From the NCBI RefSeq assembly GCF_024181725.1, contig NZ_CP028908.1:372001-436000 (forward strand): a stretch of 64,000 nucleotides of DNA, written 5' to 3'. Below the pieces are notes generated by a model, which had not been told where the DNA came from, made no database searches, and saw only the letters and a list, made by a program, of their open reading frames with translations. Shown here in pieces: positions 27,440 to 34,366 of this stretch. The first letter of the stretch is position 1, and every line of letters begins with the position of its first letter. The position numbers and the translations under genes were made by a program. This stretch comes from Bradyrhizobium sp. WD16. GTDB lineage: Bacteria > Pseudomonadota > Alphaproteobacteria > Rhizobiales > Xanthobacteraceae.

Positions 27440-27514
27440 GTGTCGTGGCCGTCGATCGATTCCGCGGCATTCATCCCCGCCGTTTTGCCGGACAGATGAG
27501 CCCGTAACTTCTTT

Positions 27515-27757
27515 TCAGTTGTAACCGCCGGGCGCCTTGTTCGGCTGCACCGTCGGCACGTTCCTCTTGTGGATCTCGGCCTTGCCGCCGGGTGCGAAGC
27601 CGGGCCCGACACAGCGGCAGCGCGGCGGCTGGTGCCAGTAGGGCCTGGCGCATTTGAGCACCTGCCCGAAGGGACAGGACTCGACGGCCGATGCCATCGC
27701 CGGGGCAAGCAGGATGCCCGCCGCGCTCAGCAGTGCCATTATCATCCTCTTGCGCAT
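27515..27757 (-). CDS. Small secreted cysteine-rich protein, paralogue 1
   Basis: An 80-residue exported protein: signal peptide to about residue 24 (ILLAPAMASA), then ESCPFGQVLKC, a Pro/Trp-rich spacer, PRCRCVG and the tail PGGKAEIHKRNVPTVQPNK. Four cysteines suggest two disulphides. The C-terminal 20 residues are almost identical in all three paralogues (27515, 27816, 28099), so that tail probably carries the function, for instance binding a partner or metal. Not a family I can name. Last gene of a same-strand run beginning with the giant protein at 31547. Confidence 0.8.
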   Translation of the reverse strand: MRKRMIMALLSAAGILLAPAMASAVESCPFGQVLKCARPYWHQPPRCRCVGPGFAPGGKAEIHKRNVPTVQPNKAPGGYN

Positions 27758-27815
27758 CGTTCCCGCTCCCTGTCGGTCGGCTCTGGCGTTTCGCAACGAC
27801 ATGATCGCCCTCGCC

Positions 27816-28067
27816 TCAGTCGTATCCGCCCGGGCCCTTGTGCGGCTGCACCGTCGGCACGTTGCGCTTGTGGATCTCGGCCTTGCCACCCGGTTCGATC
27901 CATGAATATCCAACGCACCGGCAATACTGCGGCTCGCCCGAGTGCTTTTTCTTCTGGCATTTGAGCGACTGCCCGGGTGGACAGGACGGCACCGCGAGCG
28001 CCATCGACGGACCGAGCGCCAGGCCCGCCGACACAAACATGCTCAGCATCATCCGCGTGCGTCGCAT
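27816..28067 (-). CDS. Small secreted cysteine-rich protein, paralogue 2
   Basis: An 83-residue paralogue with signal peptide (LALGPSMALA), core SCPPGQSLKC, a lysine-rich spacer (KKKHSGEP), YCRCVG and tail PGGKAEIHKRNVPTVQPHK. The cysteine pattern C-x6-C-x(10-11)-C-x-C is shared. The variable part is the spacer between the two cysteine pairs, which differs in charge from paralogues 1 and 3. It starts 31 bases after the stop of paralogue 3 and ends 58 bases before the start of paralogue 1. Confidence 0.82.
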   Translation of the reverse strand: MRRTRMMLSMFVSAGLALGPSMALAVPSCPPGQSLKCQKKKHSGEPQYCRCVGYSWIEPGGKAEIHKRNVPTVQPHKGPGGYD

Positions 28068-28098
28068 CGTTCCGCCCCTTGCGTTTCGGATCCTCGCC

Positions 28099-28350
28099 TC
28101 AGTCGTTGGTGCCGGGCCCCTTGTTGGGCTTCACCGTCGGCACGTTCTTCTTGTGGATCTCGGCCTTGCCGCCGGGCGCGACCCAGGGACCGCGCTGGCT
28201 GACGCAGCGGCATTGCGGCGGCCGGGTGAGCGGCGGCCGATCACATTTCTGTACCTGTCCCGGCGGACAGGATGGGGCGGCGAGCGCCACCGCCGGACCG
28301 AGCAGCGCGCCCACAGCGGCCAGCATCGTCAGCAACATCGTCTTGCGCAT
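28099..28350 (-). CDS. Small secreted cysteine-rich protein, paralogue 3
   Basis: An 83-residue paralogue. Signal peptide ends near LLGPAVALA; the mature part is SCPPGQVQKC, a Pro/Arg spacer, QCRCVS and tail PGGKAEIHKKNVPTVKPNK. ATG 28350 has a GGAG site at good spacing; a second ATG twelve codons upstream would place a charged stretch before the signal peptide and is not preferred. CPPGQ also occurs in the cysteine-rich part of the giant neighbour upstream, so the small proteins and that domain may share ancestry. Confidence 0.82.
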   Translation of the reverse strand: MRKTMLLTMLAAVGALLGPAVALAAPSCPPGQVQKCDRPPLTRPPQCRCVSQRGPWVAPGGKAEIHKKNVPTVKPNKGPGTND

Positions 28351-28445
28351 CGTCTCGCTCCATTTCTCGTTCAGCAGAGCTTTCATTCGGCAGAGAAGAG
28401 ATCGGGGAGCCGTATCGGCTCCCCTTCGAACTTCACCGTGCGCCG

Positions 28446-31400
28446 TCACCGCACATTGGTGGTCGGCCCGCTCGGCTCGAAACGGGTCCGAGGCTTCGTC
28501 ACCGGCGGCCGCGGCGGCGGCGTCACCACCGGGCGCTGCGGACGCTTGGGCGGGACAACAATCTTCGGCGGCGGCACGAACACCGGCGGCGGTCGCACGC
28601 CCGGTCGGACCCGATGCGGCGGCGGCAGCACCTTCGGCGGCGGCACCACCAATGGCGGCACCATCACCCTCGGCGGCGTCACATGCGCCGGCGGCGTCGC
28701 GGGGACGCACGAGCGCCGGTTGGCGTCGGGCCGCTGGCCGGCCGGACAGCAGACGCCGCTCGCGGTCGCCTGGCTCTCTCGGCAGCACGCCCCGCTCGGC
28801 AGCCGCACATAGCCGGCGAAGCAGGATGCCGGTGTCGGTGGAGCGGCCGGGCCGACGCACCTCTGGCCATCGAAGGTCTGCCCCGGCGGGCAGGTGCAGG
28901 CCGGGACCGTGGCGGCAGTGACGCCGAGCGGCGGGCAGCACTGGCCGTTGGCCTTCTGGATGGTGTTGGGCGGACAGAGCTGCTGGGGCGTGCACGTCCC
29001 GGTCAACGGATTGGTCACCGTGCCGGGCGGGCAGGTCTGGCAGGTGCCGTCCGGTTGCGGCGTCGAACCGAGCGGGCAGCACAAGCCGGTGGAGGTTCGC
29101 CGCTCCGGCGGGCAGATCGGGATATGACCGCCGCCGCAGGTGCCATCGGGCTGCGGCTTCTGGCCGGACGGACAGCAGACGCCCTTCACCGTCATCTGCT
29201 CGGGCGGACAGGTCGGGATATGACCGCCGCCGCAGGTGCCGTTGGGCTGCGGCTTGGTCCCCGGCGGGCAGCACTGGCCGCTCGACGAGAGCTGCTCGGG
29301 CGGACAGCCGGTCTTGAGCGGCGGCCCGCATTGGCCGTCCGGTCCTGGCAGCATGCCCTCTGGGCAGCACTGCAGGATCGGCAAGGCCCAGCCTTGATCG
29401 CCGCACAGCGCATGGCACTGGCCATCGAGGCCGACCTGCTGGTCTGGGCCGCAGAGCTTCTGCTGCGGGATCGGATCGCAGGTCGCGTTGCTCCAGATGT
29501 CGTCGGGATTGCCATGCGGCGGCCCCTCGACATAACCGGCCGGACAGACCGCACCCGGCGGCTTGGGGCACCGCGAATGGTTCTGGACCTTCATCGGCGG
29601 CGAGCCATCCCAGCACATCAGCGCATTCGGATCGAAATTGTTCGGATCCGGCGGCGGCGCCACGCCCATCATGCAGAACATCCTGCTCGCCAGGTCGGCC
29701 GCGCCGTTGGCGCAGAGCGAATGGCACTGGCCACCGGGGCCCGGCACCATGAAGATCGGACAGCATTGCAGGCCCGGGCGCTGCGTGGTGCCCGGCGGGC
29801 AGCTGCACGGCGCACCCGGCGGGCAGAAGCAGCCATTCGGACCAGGCACCGGGCAGAACGGCGGCGGCGGCGGAATCGGCATGCCGAAATCGAAGCCGAA
29901 CCACTCGACCCACGCCGGCGGCAGCAGCAGCGTCAGCCGCTCGCAGCTCTTCGGGATGGCGACGTCGCCGATCTGGCCGCGCGCGGCGGCATCGTCGAAG
30001 CGATCGTCCTTGTCGATGAAATAGGTCGTCCACGGCGGCACATTCGCCGGCGCGACCAGTTCGGCATCATTGCCCTGCAGGCCATTGACGATCGGCGGCC
30101 CGCCTTGCGCGAGCCGCTGCGCGGTTGCCGGATCGTTCGAGACGCGCAAGCGCTCGCCCGTCGACCACAGGAAGCCGCCGCAGGAGGCGCGCTCGATCAC
30201 GCCCTTGTCGTCGTAGCGATAGCCGAGCGCGATGCCGCCATTGCCGTTGCTCATCTGGGCGGGGAAGCCGATCGCATACTGATCGGGATCGTCCTGCCAG
30301 CGCGGTGCGTTGGGATCGCCCGACACCACCGGCGCATAGCGCAGCACGCGTCCGATGCCCTCCTGGGCCAGCGCCACCATGGCGTAATCGCCGGTCGGGC
30401 CGGCGCGTTCGGCGAGCAGCATGCGCCCCCGGTTATCGAAGACGATCTTGGAAATCTCGGTCGGCGACGGCCCTGGCGGCACCGCGACCTCGAGCCGCGG
30501 ATCCTTGCCGAAACTGCCGCCGGCGATCGACACCGACCACACCTGCAAGCCTTCGGCGACGGCGTAGTAGAGCCGCCCGCCATGCACGCCGAGGCCGAAA
30601 ACGAGGCGCGCCGCCGGCGCATGGCCGAAGGTCGCAGGATTTTCGCTCAGGAAGGCCGGCGACGTGATGTTGAGCTGCTTGCCATTGTACGGAACAGGCG
30701 GCGCGCCGACCGCGGCGCGGCCGACGACGCCATGATCGAAACGGCCGCGCTCGACACCGTCGAGACCGAACTGATGGATCATGCCGGTGGTGCGATCGGC
30801 GACGAACAGCGAATTCGATGCGCCGTCGAAGGCGAGGCCGCCGAGCGCCGGCCCGGCATTGGCAACGCCGTTGAGCGTGACATTGGCGAACAGCCGCACC
30901 TCACCGCTCGCCCCGTCGATGCGCCAGATCGCGCCGGGGCCGCCGGGTGACGGTCCGAACAGGCCGGCCATGAAGTGGGCGTTGGCGGTGCCCTGCTTGA
31001 CCCGGTCCTCCAGCCCGTCGCCGTCCTGATCGGGCACCACGATCGGCAGCCCATAGACCGAGGTCGCCGCCACATAGATGTTCGGCGGCGTGGCGTTGTC
31101 GAGCGCGACGCCGAACACCTGGCCGACCTGCGACGCCGTCGCCGCGAACGGCTTCGGCAATGTGAGAAGCTGCGCCTGCGGCGGCGCGCCGGGCGACTGC
31201 AGGTCGAGCACGCGGACCGAGACGCCGTTGGGATCGATATAGGTCTTGTCGAGCGGATTGACGCCCGGCGCCACCATCACCGGCGGCACCGTGCCCGAGA
31301 AACCGGTGATCACCGCATTGCCGTCGGCAACGATCGGCTGCTGCGCGGCTGCCGGCGCGACGAGGGCGGCGGCGGCGAGCAGCGCCGCCAGCGCAACCGC

Positions 31401-31547
31401 GACGGCAGGACCGCGCCAGCGGCGAAGCCGCGATGCCCCAGGCGTCGGTGATGGTCTCAAGGTGAGAGGAACGAGGCTCGGGCGTTGCCGGAAGATTGCG
31501 AGCACACATGCGAGCAACGCCGCGGCGGAGATCCCCAGGACCGTCAT
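28446..31547 (-). CDS. Giant exported propeller/cysteine-rich/proline-rich protein
   Basis: A 1033-residue protein of unknown function. Two hydrophobic stretches (1-18 and 45-68, ending VAPAAAQQ) suggest a membrane anchor or unusual signal. Residues about 70-540 look like a beta-propeller (GGLAFDGASNSLFVADRTTG; NHL/sorbosone-dehydrogenase style) with a calcium-loop-like DQDGDGLEDR near 172. Residues 560-930 are a cysteine-rich repeat region of units like CCPPG-x-KPQPDGTC and GGGHIP-x-CPPE. The last 95 residues are a Pro/Val/Lys tail rich in VPPP and RPPP. It resembles a surface or matrix protein built for disulphide and possibly wall attachment. First gene of the run with the three small proteins, 95 bases before paralogue 3. 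Confidence 0.82.
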   Translation of the reverse strand: MTVLGISAAALLACVLAIFRQRPSLVPLTLRPSPTPGASRLRRWRGPAVAVALAALLAAAALVAPAAAQQPIVADGNAVITGFSGTVPPVMVAPGVNPLDKTYIDPNGVSVRVLDLQSPGAPPQAQLLTLPKPFAATASQVGQVFGVALDNATPPNIYVAATSVYGLPIVVPDQDGDGLEDRVKQGTANAHFMAGLFGPSPGGPGAIWRIDGASGEVRLFANVTLNGVANAGPALGGLAFDGASNSLFVADRTTGMIHQFGLDGVERGRFDHGVVGRAAVGAPPVPYNGKQLNITSPAFLSENPATFGHAPAARLVFGLGVHGGRLYYAVAEGLQVWSVSIAGGSFGKDPRLEVAVPPGPSPTEISKIVFDNRGRMLLAERAGPTGDYAMVALAQEGIGRVLRYAPVVSGDPNAPRWQDDPDQYAIGFPAQMSNGNGGIALGYRYDDKGVIERASCGGFLWSTGERLRVSNDPATAQRLAQGGPPIVNGLQGNDAELVAPANVPPWTTYFIDKDDRFDDAAARGQIGDVAIPKSCERLTLLLPPAWVEWFGFDFGMPIPPPPPFCPVPGPNGCFCPPGAPCSCPPGTTQRPGLQCCPIFMVPGPGGQCHSLCANGAADLASRMFCMMGVAPPPDPNNFDPNALMCWDGSPPMKVQNHSRCPKPPGAVCPAGYVEGPPHGNPDDIWSNATCDPIPQQKLCGPDQQVGLDGQCHALCGDQGWALPILQCCPEGMLPGPDGQCGPPLKTGCPPEQLSSSGQCCPPGTKPQPNGTCGGGHIPTCPPEQMTVKGVCCPSGQKPQPDGTCGGGHIPICPPERRTSTGLCCPLGSTPQPDGTCQTCPPGTVTNPLTGTCTPQQLCPPNTIQKANGQCCPPLGVTAATVPACTCPPGQTFDGQRCVGPAAPPTPASCFAGYVRLPSGACCRESQATASGVCCPAGQRPDANRRSCVPATPPAHVTPPRVMVPPLVVPPPKVLPPPHRVRPGVRPPPVFVPPPKIVVPPKRPQRPVVTPPPRPPVTKPRTRFEPSGPTTNVR

Positions 31548-31752
31548 TGTCGCCTCCCACTATGAGGTGGCGGATCTTGGCCCTGATGGCAACGGGAACA
31601 TTGACTTAACGCAACTTCCGGCTGCGACAGCGCCGTCGCGCGCTACCGGGGTATGGCATGCAAGGCAAGCCGATGTCGGATGATGCCGCGCCTGCGGTCC
31701 GGCAAGCTGGATTCAAATGCCGCGCATGAATGCGCGTGGTAACCACGCGCGC

Positions 31753-31824
31753 GTCCCTTATGTCTCCGAAGCGCCGTCCGAGCCGTGCGACAAATGGAGC
31801 GGTCATTCGGAGACAGGACACTAG
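31753..31824. repeat. CTAG-type hairpin repeat, type D (copy D3)
   Basis: A diverged type D copy. The left end has lost CTAGT but GTCCC and TGTCTCCGAA remain; the right arm TTCGGAGACAGGACACTAG is intact. The terminal CTAG at 31821-31824 provides the TAG stop of the outer-membrane protein gene on the minus strand. Confidence 0.85.
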
Positions 31825-32672
31825 AACTTGTAGGCGAGCCCCAGCGTCGCGGTGTGGGTGCGGGTGCTGACCGAATAATGGACCGCATCCGAGCCCGGGT
31901 CGGCGGACGGCTGGCCGGCGAACAGCACGCCGCTGACGTTGCCGAAATCGCTGTAACGATATTCGCCGCGCAACAGCCAGGCGCCGAACTTGCGCTCGAT
32001 GCCGCCGCCGATGGTCCAGCCGGTCAGGACGTGGCGGTCGGTCTGCGTCTTCACGGCAAATGGCGGCGAGATCAGGCACACCGGATCGGCCAACGTATTG
32101 GCGCAGGTTCCGGACACCTCGATGCTCTGCCAGGCGACGCCGCCGGTGCCGTAGACCAGCGTTTCCGGCGTGACGAGGTAACCGACGCGCGGCCGCAGGC
32201 TCACATCCCAGAGCGCGCGGATGACGGAGGAATCGACGCCGGGCCCGGGAAAGCCCACGGCGCACTCGATCCTGCAGCCCGGCACACCCGCGTGGGTATC
32301 GCTCGCGTCCGACCAGGCGGCGTCGATCTCGAGGCCATAGACCCAGGGACCGGTCTGCCAGTTGTATCCGGCATAACCGCCGACCCGGAATGCCGCTGGA
32401 CGGAACCGGTCGGGCGACGATGCGTCGATCACCGCCGTTCCGAATGCTGCTGCCGGCGGATCGACCAGCTGCGTGGTGGTCCATTTCGCGTCGGTCCACT
32501 TGCCGCCGAGCGCGACGCCGACATAGAGGCCCGCCCAACTACTCTCGACCGGCGCGGCACTATAAATAGGCGCCTTGACCGGCAAATCGGCGGCGAGCGC
32601 GCCATCGCCGACACCGACGCCGACGCCGACAGCCAAAGCGAACACCAGAGCGCAGAACGATTTGACCCGCAT
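31821..32672 (-). CDS. Outer-membrane beta-barrel protein (Omp25/Omp31 type)
   Basis: About 283 residues. A signal peptide (VFALAVGVGVGVGDGALAA) is followed by DLPVKAP, typical of rhizobial Omp25/Omp31-like proteins, then WAGLYVGVALGGKW and alternating aromatic strands ending LGLAYKF with the C-terminal Phe that the BAM machinery recognises. Two cysteine pairs (PGCRIEC, TCANTLADPVC) probably form loop disulphides. ATG 32672 preferred; a GTG 11 codons earlier adds a charged tail. The stop codon comes from repeat D3, yet the barrel is complete, so the insertion did not truncate it. Confidence 0.87.
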   Translation of the reverse strand: MRVKSFCALVFALAVGVGVGVGDGALAADLPVKAPIYSAAPVESSWAGLYVGVALGGKWTDAKWTTTQLVDPPAAAFGTAVIDASSPDRFRPAAFRVGGYAGYNWQTGPWVYGLEIDAAWSDASDTHAGVPGCRIECAVGFPGPGVDSSVIRALWDVSLRPRVGYLVTPETLVYGTGGVAWQSIEVSGTCANTLADPVCLISPPFAVKTQTDRHVLTGWTIGGGIERKFGAWLLRGEYRYSDFGNVSGVLFAGQPSADPGSDAVHYSVSTRTHTATLGLAYKF

Positions 32673-32743
32673 GCCCCTGCCCCAACGTCTGATTGCAGAC
32701 GGCACAGGCTATCAAGTCAGGGGGTGCGGCGATAGCCCGACGC

Positions 32744-33334
32744 TCACTGTTCCGCGCGATCCTCAACCGGCGCGGGACGGCTCGCCGCGCCGTCGCCGAG
32801 CACCCGCTGCATCAGGACGGTGTCGACCCATTGGCCCAGCTTGAAGCCGACCGCGGTGAAGGTGCCGACCGGCGCAAAGCCCAGCTTGCGGTGCAGCGCA
32901 ATCGAGCCGGCGTTGCCGCTGTTGCCGATCACCGCGAGCATCTGGCGCCACGGTCCCGCCTCGCAGCGCGCGAGGAGGCTCGCGAGCAGCGCGCTGCCGA
33001 TGCCGCCGCCGCCGAGGCCGTCCGCCACATAGATCGAATCCTCGATGGTGTAGCGATAGGCCGGGCGCGGGTGATAGGACGCGGCATAGGCGTAGCCGAC
33101 CACCCGGCCTTCGCGTTCGGCGACGAGATAAGGCAGCCCCGCATCGATGATTGCGGCGCGTCGGCCCGCAAGCTCGGTCACCGACGGCGGCACCTCCTCG
33201 AAGGTGGCGAGGCCGTGCAGGACGTGATGGGCATAGATCGCCTGGATCGCCGGCAGATCGGCATCTTCGGCATCGCGGACGTGGAGGTTGGTGTCGGTGC
33301 GGTCACCGATCGGTCGCAGCGCTTGCGTGGTCAT
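32744..33334 (-). CDS. GNAT acetyltransferase, phosphinothricin acetyltransferase type
   Basis: A 196-residue GNAT of the PAT/bar group. IYAHHVLHGLATFEEVPPS is the family's N-terminal signature and YTIEDSIYVADGLGGGGIGSALL the acetyl-CoA segment. Relatives acetylate phosphinothricin, methionine sulphoximine or similar amino acids. Its start is 137 bases from the divergent LysR gene, with a palindrome between, so that regulator may control it. Confidence 0.87.
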   Translation of the reverse strand: MTTQALRPIGDRTDTNLHVRDAEDADLPAIQAIYAHHVLHGLATFEEVPPSVTELAGRRAAIIDAGLPYLVAEREGRVVGYAYAASYHPRPAYRYTIEDSIYVADGLGGGGIGSALLASLLARCEAGPWRQMLAVIGNSGNAGSIALHRKLGFAPVGTFTAVGFKLGQWVDTVLMQRVLGDGAASRPAPVEDRAEQ

Positions 33335-33441
33335 TGCATGGTCCGTTGGCGAGGCGCGAAGCCGAGGCAGCCCGGGCCCGCGCCGCGCGGGTTTGATGGC
33401 CTCAGCCTGCCGCGGCCGTTGTCATAATAGAAGGTTTTGTA

Positions 33442-33460
33442 TCTTATGCAGAGCATAAGA
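33442..33460. promoter_or_regulatory. Palindromic LysR-type operator
   Basis: TCTTATGC-AGA-GCATAAGA, a perfect 8+3+8 palindrome containing the T-N11-A pattern of LysR-type boxes (TATGCAGAGCATA). It ends 11 bases before the ATG of the LysR gene and lies in the divergent gap to the PAT-type gene. Likely site of autoregulation. Confidence 0.7.
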
Positions 33461-33471
33461 GATTCTTTGAG

Positions 33472-34353
33472 ATGCGGCGGATCAATCTCGACTATCTGCG
33501 GACCTTCGTCACCGTGACCGAGCACGGCAGCTTTTCGGCGGCCGCGGACCATCTCAATCTGACCCAGCCGGCCGTCAGCCAGCAGATCCGCCAGCTCGAA
33601 CGCAGTCTCGGCGCCCCCCTGATCGAGCGCGTCGGCCGCAAGGCGAAGCCCACCGCAGCGGGGACCGAACTGCTCGCCCATGCCGGCCGGATCGATGATG
33701 CCGTCAGCGCGGCGATGGAGGCCGTCGCGCGCCGGGCGGACGGCACGCGCGGCCGCGTCCGGCTCGGCACCGGCGCCACCGCCTGCATCTTCCTGCTGCC
33801 GCCGATGCTCAAGCAGCTGCGGCGCAAATTTCCCGACATCGAAATCACCGTGACGACGGGCAATACCAATGAGGTGGTGAAGGCGATCGAGGACAATGTC
33901 CTCGACATCGGCCTCGTCACCCTGCCGGTGTCGGGCCGCGCCCTGGACATCACCCCCATCCTCGACGATGAGCTGGTGGTGATCGCCCCAGCCGACATGG
34001 CGCTGCCCGCGCGGGTCACGCCCCAGGTGCTGGCGACGACGCCGGTGCTGCTGTTCGAGCCCGGCGGCAACAAAAGGCGGCTCATCGATCAGTGGCTCGC
34101 CCGCGGCGGCGTCTCGCTCAAGCCGGCGATGTCGCTCGGCAGCGTCGAGGGCATCAAGGAGCTGGTCGCGGCGGGGCTCGGCTGCGCCATCCTGCCGGCC
34201 ATGGCGGTGCGCGACCTCCGGCAGCAGAAGGCGCTGGCCGTCCGGCCGCTCGCCCCGCGCCTGCACCGCCGGCTCGCCGTGGTCGTCCGTCGCGACAAGC
34301 GGCTGACGACGGCGCTCAAGGCCGTCTTGCTGGCCTTCAAGCGCCTCGGCTGA
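33472..34353 (+). CDS. LysR-type transcriptional regulator
   Basis: A 293-residue LTTR. The N-terminal winged helix has FSAAADHLNLTQPAVSQQIRQLE (as residues about 21-43), followed by the linker helix and a periplasmic-binding-like effector domain (FPDIEITVTTGNTNEV to the C-terminus). The effector is unknown; the gene's partner is probably the divergent PAT-type acetyltransferase. It ends 13 bases from the stop of the convergent receptor gene. Confidence 0.92.
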   Translation: MRRINLDYLRTFVTVTEHGSFSAAADHLNLTQPAVSQQIRQLERSLGAPLIERVGRKAKPTAAGTELLAHAGRIDDAVSAAMEAVARRADGTRGRVRLGTGATACIFLLPPMLKQLRRKFPDIEITVTTGNTNEVVKAIEDNVLDIGLVTLPVSGRALDITPILDDELVVIAPADMALPARVTPQVLATTPVLLFEPGGNKRRLIDQWLARGGVSLKPAMSLGSVEGIKELVAAGLGCAILPAMAVRDLRQQKALAVRPLAPRLHRRLAVVVRRDKRLTTALKAVLLAFKRLG

Positions 34354-34366
34354 AACGCGCGCATCG

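Noticed and set aside
27515-31547. Reading the cysteine-rich cluster as a bacteriocin or toxin-immunity locus
   Set aside because: No leader-peptide double-glycine motif, no dedicated exporter, no modification enzyme and no immunity-like gene. Secreted structural or binding proteins are the simpler reading.
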